Below are positions 55,728 to 64,000 of a stretch of DNA of 64,000 nucleotides, piece after piece. The translations under genes were made by a program, and so were the position numbers. The notes beneath the pieces were generated by a model. The model did no database searches. It was not told the origin of the DNA and saw only the letters and a program-made list of their open reading frames with translations. The DNA is taken from the NCBI RefSeq assembly GCF_012910905.1, contig NZ_WTVN01000001.1, forward strand, positions 310,001 through 374,000, given 5' to 3'. Origin of the DNA: Aromatoleum toluvorans. Its GTDB lineage: Bacteria; Pseudomonadota; Gammaproteobacteria; Burkholderiales; Rhodocyclaceae. How positions within the stretch are numbered: position 1 is the first letter of the stretch; each line of letters starts with the position of its first letter.

Positions 55728-56291
55728 ATGTCCCAAATCAACCAGCAAATCAAGTCCTTCAAGGCCACCGCTTTCCACAACGGAAAATTCGTTCCGGTTA
55801 GCGACGAGTCGCTCAAGGGCAAGTGGTCGGTCGTGTTCTTCTACCCGGCCGACTTCACCTTCGTGTGCCCGACCGAGCTCGGCGACCTCGCCGACAACTA
55901 CGCCGAGTTCCAGAAGCTGGGCGTCGAGATCTACAGCGTTTCGACCGACACCCACTTCACCCACAAGGCGTGGCACGACAGCTCGGAGACGATCGGCAAG
56001 ATCCGCTACCCGATGGTCGGCGACCCGACCGGCACGATCTCCCGCAACTTCGACGTGATGATCGAGGAAGAAGGCCTGGCCGACCGCGGCACCTTCGTGA
56101 TCGACCCGCAGGGCCGCATCCAGATCGTCGAGATCACCGCCGGCGGCATCGGCCGCGACGCGTCCGAATTGCTGCGCAAGGTCAAGGCCGCGCAATACGT
56201 CGCCAACCACCCGGGCGAAGTGTGCCCGGCGAAGTGGAAGGAAGGCGACGCGACGCTCGCTCCGTCGCTGGACCTCGTCGGCAAGATCTGA
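55728..56291 (+). CDS. ahpC: Alkyl hydroperoxide reductase subunit C (typical 2-Cys peroxiredoxin)
   Basis: A 187-residue peroxiredoxin. The peroxidatic Cys47 is in [11 protein letters not shown] and the resolving Cys near residue 165 in [11 protein letters not shown]. It reduces hydrogen peroxide and organic peroxides and is recycled by AhpF, whose gene follows after 97 bases. An AAGGAG ribosome site precedes the ATG. An OxyR-like site is upstream. Confidence 0.97.
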   Translation: MSQINQQIKSFKATAFHNGKFVPVSDESLKGKWSVVFFYPADFTFVCPTELGDLADNYAEFQKLGVEIYSVSTDTHFTHKAWHDSSETIGKIRYPMVGDPTGTISRNFDVMIEEEGLADRGTFVIDPQGRIQIVEITAGGIGRDASELLRKVKAAQYVANHPGEVCPAKWKEGDATLAPSLDLVGKI

Positions 56292-56388
56292 GCTCCGACG
56301 CTTCATCCCCGGGCCCGGCCCGGGGCACGGCGGTGCGCCACGAGCGCACCGCCCCCGATTTCCCCTGCATTTCACGGACGATCCCGCC

Positions 56389-57945
56389 ATGCTCGACGCG
56401 AACATCAAGAACCAGTTGAAGACCTACCTCGAACGAGTCACCCAGCCGATCGAAATCGTCGCCTCGCTGGACGACAGCGACAAGTCGCGCGAGATGCAGG
56501 CCCTGCTCGGCGACATCGTCGAACAGTCGAACCGCATCACCGTCATCGAGCGCCGCGACGACGCCGAGCGCAAGCCCTCTTTCGCGATCAACCGCGCCGG
56601 CGAAGACACCGGCGTGCGCTTCGCCGGCCTGCCGATGGGCCACGAATTCACGTCGCTGATCCTCGCGCTGCTGCAGGTCGGCGGCCATCCGCCCAAGGTC
56701 GAACAGGACGTCATCGAGCAGATCCGCGCGATCGAAGGCAGCTACGAGTTCGAGACCTTCATCTCGCTCTCGTGCCACAACTGCCCGGACGTCGTGCAGG
56801 CGCTCAACCTGATGGCGGTGATCAACCCGAACATTCGCCACACGATGATCGACGGCGCGCTGTTCCAGGACGAGGTCGATGAACGCCAGATCATGGCCGT
56901 GCCGACCGTGTTCCTGAATGGCAAGCACTTCGGCCAGGGCCGCATGGAGTTGGCCGAGATCGTCGCGAAGATCGATACCGGCGCCCAGGCGCGCGCGGCG
57001 GAGAAGATTTCGGCGAAGGGCGAGTTCGATGTGCTCGTCGTCGGCGGCGGACCGGCCGGCGCAGCGGCGGCGATCTACGCGGCACGCAAGGGCATCCGTA
57101 CCGGCGTCGTCGCCGAGCGCTTCGGCGGCCAGGTCATGGACACGCTCGCGATCGAGAACTTCATCTCCGTGACGGCGACCGAAGGGCCGAAGCTCGCGAT
57201 GGCGCTCGAGGAGCACGTCAGGGAATACGACGTCGACGTGATGAACCTGCAGCGCGCCGCGGCGGTGATCCCGCAGGAGCGCGGCTTCGAGGTGAAGCTC
57301 GAGAACGGCGCATCATTGAAGGCGCGCGCGGTGATCCTCGCGACCGGCGCGCGCTGGCGCGAGATGAACGTGCCGGGCGAACGCGAATTCCGCGGCAAGG
57401 GCGTGGCCTACTGCCCGCACTGCGACGGCCCGCTCTTCAAGGGCAAGCGCGTCGCGGTGATCGGCGGCGGCAACTCGGGCGTCGAGGCGGCGATCGACCT
57501 CGCGGGAATCGTCTCGCACGTCACGCTGCTCGAATTCGCCGACGCGCTGCGCGCCGACGCGGTGCTGCAGAAGAAGCTTGCGAGCCTCGCGAACGTCACG
57601 GTGATCACGAATGCGCAGACCACCGAGGTGACCGGCGACGCGAAGGTGAACGGCCTGGTCTACAAGGACCGCGTGTCGGGCGAAGCGCAGCGCATCGAAC
57701 TTGAAGGCATCTTCGTGCAGATCGGCCTGCTGCCGAACACGGACTTCGTGAAGGACAGGGTCGAGCGTACGCGCTTCGGCGAGATCGTCGTCGATGCGCG
57801 CGGCCAGACCTCGGTGCCGGGCCTCTTCGCGGCCGGCGACTGCACGACGGTGCCGTTCAAGCAGATCGTGATCGCGATGGGCGAAGGCGCGAAAGCGTCC
57901 CTCGCGGCCTTCGATCACCTGATCCGCGAGTCCGTCCCTGCATAA
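56389..57945 (+). CDS. ahpF: Alkyl hydroperoxide reductase subunit F
   Basis: A 518-residue NADH-dependent flavoprotein. The N-terminal double thioredoxin domain (residues 1-190) contains the CxxC SCHNCPD; the rest is thioredoxin reductase-like with FAD site [21 protein letters not shown] site [15 protein letters not shown], and active-site CPHCDG. It passes electrons from NADH to AhpC. It is followed by a bidirectional terminator. Confidence 0.97.
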   Translation: MLDANIKNQLKTYLERVTQPIEIVASLDDSDKSREMQALLGDIVEQSNRITVIERRDDAERKPSFAINRAGEDTGVRFAGLPMGHEFTSLILALLQVGGHPPKVEQDVIEQIRAIEGSYEFETFISLSCHNCPDVVQALNLMAVINPNIRHTMIDGALFQDEVDERQIMAVPTVFLNGKHFGQGRMELAEIVAKIDTGAQARAAEKISAKGEFDVLVVGGGPAGAAAAIYAARKGIRTGVVAERFGGQVMDTLAIENFISVTATEGPKLAMALEEHVREYDVDVMNLQRAAAVIPQERGFEVKLENGASLKARAVILATGARWREMNVPGEREFRGKGVAYCPHCDGPLFKGKRVAVIGGGNSGVEAAIDLAGIVSHVTLLEFADALRADAVLQKKLASLANVTVITNAQTTEVTGDAKVNGLVYKDRVSGEAQRIELEGIFVQIGLLPNTDFVKDRVERTRFGEIVVDARGQTSVPGLFAAGDCTTVPFKQIVIAMGEGAKASLAAFDHLIRESVPA

Positions 57946-57950
57946 CGAAA

Positions 57951-57981
57951 CGGGCGTGGTGCAGCCACTGCACCACGCCCG
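57951..57981. terminator. Bidirectional terminator hairpin after ahpF
   Basis: Perfect 13-base arms CGGGCGTGGTGCA and TGCACCACGCCCG around GCCAC, between convergent stops. No long T-run on either side, but the stem is strong. Confidence 0.6.
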
Positions 57982-57996
57982 GGGACTTGCCGGCGA

Positions 57997-58575
57997 TCAG
58001 GCCGCGGCGCGGCGATCCGGGAAGTCGATGACGGTTTCGCGCTGGCGGCGCTCGGCGTACAGCGAATCCTCGAGTCCGCTGCTGCGCCCGGCCGCAACGT
58101 AACCGGCCGGCACCTTGCCGGCGACCGCCGCGAGGCTGCCCTGCGACCCGGCCAGCAGTTCGTAGCACGACGCGGCAAGCGCCTCGATCCGGCGGGCGTT
58201 CTGGGCATGCAGCGGCGAGAAGGCGTCTTCGGTCGATGCGGCGGGATTCGACTGCTGCCGCAGCGCCAGTTCGGCTATCGCGATGTTCGCCGCCTCATTC
58301 TGGATCTGGTAAAGCCGCTCGCGCAGCGCGACGAGCACCGTGTTCATGCGTGCGATGGTGCGCATCGTCGGCAGGCGCCGCATCGCGCCCTCCTCGGCCC
58401 GATCCGTCCATTGCGCAAGGCCGTCATCGACGGTCGCACGCGCCAGCTGCCACGCCACCTCGGCATTCAGGCGCTGTTCCCAGGCCACGTCGCGTGCCTC
58501 GGTTTCGCCGATCGGGGGGATGAACTCGTTCTCGAGTTCGATTACGGAAAGTAGTTCGGTCGTTACTGTGGTCAT
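57997..58575 (-). CDS. Hypothetical helical protein
   Basis: A 192-residue protein that I do not recognise. It is rich in Ala, Glu, Arg and Leu and predicted by eye to be mostly alpha-helical, with possible coiled-coil segments (TMRTIARMNTVLVALRERL, NEAANIAIAELALRQQ). No signal peptide or membrane segment; one cysteine. Translation most likely starts at the ATG at 58573-58575, with AGAGGAG upstream. It converges with ahpF and is followed on the same strand only by intergenic DNA. Confidence 0.6.
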   Translation of the reverse strand: MTTVTTELLSVIELENEFIPPIGETEARDVAWEQRLNAEVAWQLARATVDDGLAQWTDRAEEGAMRRLPTMRTIARMNTVLVALRERLYQIQNEAANIAIAELALRQQSNPAASTEDAFSPLHAQNARRIEALAASCYELLAGSQGSLAAVAGKVPAGYVAAGRSSGLEDSLYAERRQRETVIDFPDRRAAA

Positions 58576-58810
58576 TGCTGTCTCCTCTACTGAAACCGGT
58601 CCGGACGCGGTCTTGCGCCGCTTCACCGATCGATACTAAAAGCCCCTCTTTGCAAAATTATTATCCAGATCAAAGACTTTTCAGATACCGCAACCCCGGT
58701 AGCGGTCCTACCCACATTCTGATCAGCCGCAGGATTCCAATCGAAATTCGAGTACGCCACATCGCAAAAGTTCGCGACGGATGCCGACACCCGACCCTGC
58801 GGCGAGGCTG

Positions 58811-60730
58811 CTAGCGCAGTGCCCGCGCGATGAAGTTGCGCGGCACGCGGGTGCGCGGGACGCGGTCGGCGAACCAGCTGCGCACGTCCTGCTCCAGGCC
58901 GATGCCGTGCATGTAGTTGTACAGCGCCTTGTTGAGGGCGACGCCGAGCGTGTCGTGATCGACGCCGGTCGGGTCGATGAAGCGCACGTCGTTCTTTGCG
59001 AAGGTGATGGGCGGCAGGGGCACGAGCTTCACGCCGAACGCGTCCGGGTCCTGGCCGACCGGCGAATGCACCGTGCACGCGAAACGGTGGAAGAAGCCGG
59101 ACTGGATGCAGCCGGATTCGAACAGCTGGCGCACGTATTCGAGCGCGTCGACGGTGTCCTGCACGGTCTGGGTGGGGAAGCCGTACATCAGGTAGGCATG
59201 CACGAGGATGCCGGCCTCGGTGAAGGCGTTGGTGACGCGCGCGACCTGGTCGACCGACACGCCCTTCTTCATCAGCTGCAGCAGGCGGTCGGACGCGACT
59301 TCCAGCCCGCCCGAGACCGCGATGCAGCCGCTCTCCGCGAGCAGGCGGCACAGCTCGGGGGTGAAGGACTTTTCGAAGCGGATGTTGCCCCACCACGAGA
59401 TCGCCACGCCGCGGTCGAGGAGTTCCTGCGCGAGCGCCTTCAGCGCCTTCGGCGGCGCGGCCTCATCGACGAAGTGGAAGCCGGTCTGCCCCGTCTCGGC
59501 GATGATCGCCTCGATGCGGTCGACCAGCGTCTTGGCGCTGGCGCCGTCGTAGCGCGAGATGTAGTCGAGGCTCACATCGCAGAAGCTGCACTTCTTCCAG
59601 TAGCAGCCGTGCGCGACGGTGAGCTTGTTCCAGCGCCCGTCCGACCACAGGCGGTGCATCGGGTTGAGCATGTCGAGCACCGACAGGTAGCGGTCGAGCG
59701 GCAGGCCGTCCCAGGTGGGGGTGCCGACTTCGGCGAAGGCGATGTCGGCCTCGCCGAGGTTCACGTAGCGCACTTCGCCGTTTTTGCCCTTGTCACCCTC
59801 GGCGTCACGAAAGAAGGTGCGCACCAGGCGCGAACGGCCGCGCCCGCCCTGCAGGTGGTCGAGCAGCGCGAGGATCGGGCGCTCGCCGTCGTCGAGCGTC
59901 ACGTAGTCGAAGTAGTCGAAGACGCGCGGCTCCTTCAGTTCGCGCAGTTCCGTGTTCACGAAGCCGCCGCCCAGCACCGTGACGATCCTCGGGTCCCGGG
60001 CCTTGATCGCCTGCGCGATGCGGAAGGCGCCGTACACCGCGCCGGGGAACGGGATCGAGAGCAGCACGACCTGCGGCGCATGGCGGGCGATCGCCGCGAG
60101 CGTGAGTGCACGCAGCGTTTCGTCGACGAGATTCAGGGGCTCGGCGAGCGCGGCGGCCAGCGGCTCGAAGCTCGCCTGGCTCTGCGCCAGCGATTCGGCG
60201 TAGCGCACGAATTCGAAGCGCGGATCGACCGCTTCGCGCAGCACGTCGGCGACGTCATTGAGGTACAGCGTCGCGAGGTGGCGCGCGCGGTCCTCCAGGC
60301 CCAGCGCGCCGAAGGCCCACGCGAGCGGATCGCCGCCTTCCGGGTCGATATACACGTCCAGCGATTCGAAGCGCGAGCCTTCGGGCAGGAAGCTGCGGCT
60401 GCAGATGCGGTGCGCGAGCGTCGGGTCGCGCCCTTGCAGGAAGGCGACGGCGGGCGCGATCGTCGTGCGATAGCGCTCGAACTGCGCGAGGAAGGCCTGC
60501 ACGCGGGGGCTGCGCTGACGCTCGGGCGTCGCCTCGATGCGGCTGCGAATCTCGACGAGCCCGTCGCGCGAGAAGAGGCGCAGCACGAGCGCCAGCGCGA
60601 GGTCCTCCTGCACCGCGTCGACACCGCGCGAGCGCAGGAAGCCGGTGAGATCGGCGGTGGACGGGTACGGCGTGTTGAGTTGCGTCATCGGCGGGATCAC
60701 CGACAGGACGCGCAGGGGAGTCTCTGGCAT
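58811..60730 (-). CDS. B12-binding-domain radical SAM protein, unknown reaction
   Basis: A 639-residue protein. An N-terminal region with a cobalamin-binding-like Rossmann segment (ALTLAAIARHAPQVVLLSIPFP, TVLGGGFVNTEL) precedes a radical SAM core with cluster motif HGCYWKKCSFCD (CX4CX2C, as often in this subclass) and the glycine-rich block GGLEVASDRLL. No DXHXXG cobalamin motif is obvious, so corrinoid use is open. Members are uncharacterised; they may act in tRNA, lipid or natural-product modification. A divergent MocR regulator with a short hydrophobic ORF lies upstream. Confidence 0.83.
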   Translation of the reverse strand: MPETPLRVLSVIPPMTQLNTPYPSTADLTGFLRSRGVDAVQEDLALALVLRLFSRDGLVEIRSRIEATPERQRSPRVQAFLAQFERYRTTIAPAVAFLQGRDPTLAHRICSRSFLPEGSRFESLDVYIDPEGGDPLAWAFGALGLEDRARHLATLYLNDVADVLREAVDPRFEFVRYAESLAQSQASFEPLAAALAEPLNLVDETLRALTLAAIARHAPQVVLLSIPFPGAVYGAFRIAQAIKARDPRIVTVLGGGFVNTELRELKEPRVFDYFDYVTLDDGERPILALLDHLQGGRGRSRLVRTFFRDAEGDKGKNGEVRYVNLGEADIAFAEVGTPTWDGLPLDRYLSVLDMLNPMHRLWSDGRWNKLTVAHGCYWKKCSFCDVSLDYISRYDGASAKTLVDRIEAIIAETGQTGFHFVDEAAPPKALKALAQELLDRGVAISWWGNIRFEKSFTPELCRLLAESGCIAVSGGLEVASDRLLQLMKKGVSVDQVARVTNAFTEAGILVHAYLMYGFPTQTVQDTVDALEYVRQLFESGCIQSGFFHRFACTVHSPVGQDPDAFGVKLVPLPPITFAKNDVRFIDPTGVDHDTLGVALNKALYNYMHGIGLEQDVRSWFADRVPRTRVPRNFIARALR

Positions 60731-60885
60731 GGCGGGCGGCAGCCGCGGAGGGCAGCCGCCTCGTGCAGGGGGCGGCGCTCCGCGGATACCGGATCGTTCC
60801 GGTAATGGAACGGCGAAGCATACGGCCTAATCCTCCGATCGCCAACGCCGGCGGGGCCCCGCAGGGCCCGGTCGCCGAAGACAAG
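60731..60885. other. Leader upstream of the radical SAM gene
   Basis: About 155 bases with a perfect dyad TACCGGA-TCGT-TCCGGTA at 60787-60804 and no coding content. It may hold an operator or a promoter of the radical SAM gene. Confidence 0.45.
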
Positions 60886-60963
60886 TCACCAGAAGAAGAA
60901 GCGCAGGAGTTCTCCGAAAAGTCCGAAGAAAAACAGCGCAGTCAGTGAAGTGTTGAGCGGCAT
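60886..60963 (-). CDS. Short hydrophobic peptide ORF (25 residues)
   Basis: The ORF MPLNTSLTALFFFGLFGEL-LRFFFW starts at the ATG at 60961-60963, with GGAGG five bases upstream, and stops at TGA. The sequence is very hydrophobic and Phe-rich, with one Glu and one Arg near the middle; it could be a single membrane helix. It lies between the divergent MocR gene and the radical SAM gene. It could be a real small membrane protein or a leader peptide controlling the downstream gene. No homologue recognised. Confidence 0.5.
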   Translation of the reverse strand: MPLNTSLTALFFFGLFGELLRFFFW

Positions 60964-61170
60964 GACGACCTCCATACAGGATGGCAGGTTGGGGAAAATG
61001 CACCGGTCCGGGCGGGGCCGCACGCAGGCCGGAGGGTCGTTCGCTTGCGGCCGGGTGAGTCCGCCGCCCTGGATCGGTGCGGCCATCGCGGGGTTGCCAA
61101 GGCGCAGGAAACCTCCGCGGTGTTGGCATGCCCAAGACACTATCGAAAACTTCCTGCCTCCACCCGGTAC

Positions 61171-61219
61171 AGTTGTCAGCCAGTTGACCGAATTGTCCGG
61201 TCGCAGCGTTGAGACAATT
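61171..61219. promoter_or_regulatory. Repeated nine-base motif, candidate MocR operator
   Basis: AGTTGTCAG (61171-61179), AGTTGACCG (61182-61190) and AATTGTCCG (61191-61199) are near-identical direct copies of ARTTGWCMG; GAGACAATT at 61211-61219 is an inverted copy. They lie just before the MocR-type start. MocR regulators bind direct repeats of this sort. Confidence 0.6.
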
Positions 61220-61250
61220 CCGCACCGGGAGCAGGACACGGCGGTTTGCC

Positions 61251-62681
61251 ATGCTGCAGCTCGTGCTCGATCCCACTTCAGCCCTGCCACTTTCCGAGCA
61301 GATCGTGATCGGCATCCGCGCGCGCATCGACGATCGGGTGCTGCGCGCCGGCATGCGTCTGCCGACCATCCGCGACTTTGCCGAACGCCACGGCGTCAGC
61401 CGCTACACCGTGGTCGAGGCGTATGACCGGCTGGTGGCGCTGGGTTACGCGCGTTCCCGGCGCGGCTCGGGCTTCTATGTCGAGGGCCGCCCGGCGCCCG
61501 CGGCGGGAACACCGGCGCGGGGGGAGCTCGCGCGCATTTTCGCCAGCGCCGGACTGCTGCACCGCAGCATGGACGAAGCCCCCAACCGCTTGAAGGTCGG
61601 CCTCGGCTGGCTGCCGGCGGAGTGGTACGACGAGGCGGGCGTGCGCCGCCATCTGCGCGCCCTGTCGCGGCAGCCGCGCGTCAAGCTCACCAGCTACGGC
61701 AGCCCGCAGGGCTACGCGCCGCTGCGCGAGCAGCTGTGCGTCAAGCTCGCGGAAGCCGCGATTCCCGCGTCGCCGGAACAGATCGTGCTGACCGGCGGCG
61801 CCACCCACGCGCTCGACATCATCGTCCGCCACCTGCTCAAACCCGGCGACTGCGTGTTCGTGGACGACCCCGGGCCGTGGAACCTGTTTGCCAACCTGCG
61901 CCTGTTCGGCGTCAACCTGATCGGCGTGCCGCGCCTGCAGCAGGGCCCCGATCCGGCGGTGCTCGAAGCCCTGCTCGGCGAACACCAGCCGAAGATGTTC
62001 TTCACCCAGTCCGTGCTGCAGAACCCCACCGCCTGCGACCTGTCGCCCGCGAGCGCCTTCCGCCTGCTGCAGCTCGCCGAGAAGCACGACTTCCTGGTCG
62101 TCGAGGACGACGTCTACGGCGACTTCCACCCGCGCCCGCCGACCCGCCTCGCCAGCCTCGACCAGCTGCGGCGCGTGATCTACGTCGGCAGCTTCTCGCA
62201 CACCCTGTCGGGCAACCTGCGCGTCGGCTTCGTCGCCTGCGAGCCCGAACTTGCCGCCAGGCTGACCGACGTGAAGATCGTCACCTGCCTGTGCAGTTCG
62301 GAGTTTGCCGAACAGCTGGTGTACCGGATGCTCACCGAGGGGCACTACCGCAACTACGTGCAGCGGCTGCGCGAACGCCTGCTCAAGGCCGGCGCGCGGA
62401 CACTGCAGATGCTCGAACGCAGCGGCTTCACGGAGTTCGCCGAGCCCGCGGGCGGCATGTTCGTCTGGGCGCGGGCAAAGGGGCGCGAGGACGTCGCCCA
62501 ACTCGCCAGCCAGGCCGCCGCCGAGGACATCATGCTCGCCCCCGGCCACGTCTTCCGGCCGCAGCTGCAACCCACCCCCTATCTGCGCTTCAACGTCGCC
62601 TACGCGCAGGATCCGCGGCTGGAGCGCTTTCTCAGTCGGGCAGGCGGGGCAACGCCGGTCGACGGCCGGCAGGATCGCTGA
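61251..62681 (+). CDS. MocR-type GntR/aminotransferase-fold regulator with altered PLP site
   Basis: A 476-residue MocR-type protein: a winged helix-turn-helix (MRLPTIRDFAERHGVSRYTVVEAYDRL) joined to an aminotransferase fold. The PLP-binding block reads GSFSHTLSGNLRVGF; the usual SFSKT lysine is histidine (codon CAC). The rest of the fold is well kept (VVEDDVYGDF, MFVWARA). MocR proteins use PLP to sense a metabolite; this one probably cannot form the Schiff base. Start at ATG 61251 is the canonical N-terminus; a TTG at 61209 is also in frame. It is divergent from the peptide ORF and the radical SAM gene. Confidence 0.88.
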   Translation: MLQLVLDPTSALPLSEQIVIGIRARIDDRVLRAGMRLPTIRDFAERHGVSRYTVVEAYDRLVALGYARSRRGSGFYVEGRPAPAAGTPARGELARIFASAGLLHRSMDEAPNRLKVGLGWLPAEWYDEAGVRRHLRALSRQPRVKLTSYGSPQGYAPLREQLCVKLAEAAIPASPEQIVLTGGATHALDIIVRHLLKPGDCVFVDDPGPWNLFANLRLFGVNLIGVPRLQQGPDPAVLEALLGEHQPKMFFTQSVLQNPTACDLSPASAFRLLQLAEKHDFLVVEDDVYGDFHPRPPTRLASLDQLRRVIYVGSFSHTLSGNLRVGFVACEPELAARLTDVKIVTCLCSSEFAEQLVYRMLTEGHYRNYVQRLRERLLKAGARTLQMLERSGFTEFAEPAGGMFVWARAKGREDVAQLASQAAAEDIMLAPGHVFRPQLQPTPYLRFNVAYAQDPRLERFLSRAGGATPVDGRQDR

Positions 62682-62702
62682 GTCCGGTCCGGCGCACCCG
62701 GC

Positions 62703-64000
62703 TCAGTGCAGCCGGCTCGTCGCCGGCAGGGGGATGTGCCCACCGTCCCGCACCAGGCTCGCGAAGGCGGCGGCCGGGATGGGCCGGCTGCAGAGGTAGC
62801 CCTGCATCTGGTCGCAATGGTAGCGCCGCAGGAAATCCAGCTGCGCGGCCGTTTCCACGCCCTCGGCGACGACGGTCTGGTTGAGGCTGTGGGCGAGCGA
62901 GATGACCATGCGCGCGATCGCGGCATCCTCGGACGAGGTCGTGAGGTCGGCGACGAAGGACTGGTCGATCTTGACGCTGTCGATGAGGAAGCGCTTGAGG
63001 TAGTTGAGGCTGGAATAGCCGGTGCCGAAATCGTCGAGCGACACGAGGACGCCGATTTCCTTCAGCGTGCGCAGCATCACGATGGTCCGCTCCGGATTGC
63101 TCATGACGCCGCTTTCGGTGACTTCGAGGTGCAGTTGCCTGGCGGGCACTTCGGTCGAACGCAGGGCCTCGTCCAGCACGCCGACGAGGTCGGCCTGCTG
63201 GAACTGCCGCGCCGACACATTGACCGCGACGCTGACGTCCGGCAGCCCCTCCTCGCGCCATGCCTGCAACTGCCGGCACGCGGTGTTGATGACCCACTCG
63301 CCGATCGGCACGATGAGTCCGGTTTCCTCGGCGACCGGGATGAAATCGGCCGGCGAGACCATGCCCAGCACCGGATGGCGCCAGCGGATCAGCGCCTCGG
63401 CGCCGACGACGCGCCCGTGGGCGAGCTCGACCTTGGGCTGGTAGTGCAGCTCGAGCTCGTCCTGCTCGAGCGCGCGGCGCAGGCCGTTTTCGAGTTCGAG
63501 CCGTTCGAGCATGCGCGCGTTCATCTCGGGCGCATAGAAGCGGAAGTCGTTGCGCCCCTGCTCCTTCGCGCGGTACATCGCGACGTCGGCATTCCTCACC
63601 AGCACGTCCGGCGACTCGCCGTCGCGCGGGTACAGGGCGACGCCGAGGCTGCCGGTGACGACCATCTCGTGGCATGCGAGCCTGATCGGCGCGGACACGG
63701 CCTGCAGCACCTTGGACGCGAGCGAGACGGCGTCGCGCTCGGTCGCGAGATGCGACATCACGATCATGAACTCGTCGCCGCCGAGCCGCGCCACCGTGTC
63801 GCCCTGGCGCACGCAGGCGGCCAGCCGCCGCCCCACCTCGCAGATCAGCTCGTCGCCGGCGTCATGGCCGAGGCTGTCGTTGATCAGCTTGAAGCGATCG
63901 AGGTCGAGCAGCATCACCGCCACCGCGCCGGTGTTGCGCTGCGCGTGGATCATCGCCTGCTGCAGGCGGTCGTTGAGCAGGTTGCGGTTGGCGAGCCCCG
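62703..64000 (-). CDS. GGDEF-EAL protein (partial, N-terminus outside the window)
   Basis: The C-terminal 432 residues of a longer protein read leftward. A GGDEF domain (LLDLDRFKLINDSLGHD, LGGDEF) is followed by an EAL domain (EALIRWRHP, VNVSARQF, LDDFGTGYSSLNYLKRF, DQSFV). Both have their motif residues, so it could make and break cyclic di-GMP; in this type the EAL often dominates. The first visible in-frame residues (GLANRNLLNDRLQQ) are the start of the GGDEF domain, so the sensory part lies to the right. It converges with the MocR gene. Confidence 0.9.
   Translation of the reverse strand, partial: GLANRNLLNDRLQQAMIHAQRNTGAVAVMLLDLDRFKLINDSLGHDAGDELICEVGRRLAACVRQGDTVARLGGDEFMIVMSHLATERDAVSLASKVLQAVSAPIRLACHEMVVTGSLGVALYPRDGESPDVLVRNADVAMYRAKEQGRNDFRFYAPEMNARMLERLELENGLRRALEQDELELHYQPKVELAHGRVVGAEALIRWRHPVLGMVSPADFIPVAEETGLIVPIGEWVINTACRQLQAWREEGLPDVSVAVNVSARQFQQADLVGVLDEALRSTEVPARQLHLEVTESGVMSNPERTIVMLRTLKEIGVLVSLDDFGTGYSSLNYLKRFLIDSVKIDQSFVADLTTSSEDAAIARMVISLAHSLNQTVVAEGVETAAQLDFLRRYHCDQMQGYLCSRPIPAAAFASLVRDGGHIPLPATSRLH

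Noticed and set aside
58811-60730. CX4CX2C instead of CX3CX2C in the radical SAM protein as an anomaly
   Set aside because: This spacing with an aromatic-Trp pair is usual in one B12-binding radical SAM subclass, so it is not evidence of a defect.

Overview
This is a contiguous piece of a high-GC proteobacterial chromosome, most likely a betaproteobacterium of the Rhodocyclales (Thauera / Aromatoleum / Azoarcus group). The main reason is a complete anaerobic phenol cluster of the Thauera/Aromatoleum type: phenylphosphate synthase ppsABC, phenylphosphate carboxylase ppcBDAC and a divergent XylR/DmpR-type regulator. Squalene/hopanoid genes, Min proteins, a phasin and a selenium pair (selD/selU) fit the same group. 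The genus is an inference; no rRNA or tRNA gene is visible in the window.

Layout. 1-2982: a truncated ABC ATPase, then a periplasmic binding protein gene translationally coupled to a CHASE8-like/HAMP/GGDEF diguanylate cyclase. 3051-6044: hpnCDE, squalene synthesis. 6050-9537: two divergent pairs, ybbA/tesA (their 5' ends overlap) and selD/selU. 9544-16200: five close-packed minus-strand genes (DUF1611 P-loop protein, ABC exporter, alpha/beta hydrolase, sensor kinase, NtrC-type regulator). 16425-18460: methyltransferase plus succinate-semialdehyde dehydrogenase. 18778-28025: housekeeping genes (Pat-like acyltransferase, hexose-6-P epimerase, Tex, YffB, Hsp33, MinCDE). The Hsp33 has lost all four zinc/redox cysteines. 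28103-39724: chemoreceptor, lysS, a RelE/HigA-type toxin-antitoxin pair, mnmC, a NarL-type two-component system, a phasin, an MFS transporter and a small FMN-binding-type protein.

39721-54354 is the phenol region. The regulator (pdeR-like) faces a cluster of 12 plus-strand genes preceded by two XylR-like upstream activator sites and a near-perfect sigma-54 promoter. PpsABC would turn phenol into phenylphosphate and PpcABCD would carboxylate it to 4-hydroxybenzoate. The distal part encodes a third UbiD homologue, a UbiX-type flavin prenyltransferase, an archaeal-type DUF120 (CTP-dependent riboflavin kinase) protein and a Nudix hydrolase. I infer that these form a dedicated prenylated-FMN supply line for the UbiD-type carboxylase. 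A PPP-family phosphatase and an outer-membrane channel-like protein close the cluster.

54398-64000: nudC, ahpC/ahpF with an OxyR-like site, two uncharacterised genes, a B12-binding radical SAM protein, a 25-residue hydrophobic ORF, a divergent MocR-type regulator whose PLP lysine is replaced by histidine, and a GGDEF-EAL protein cut by the right edge.
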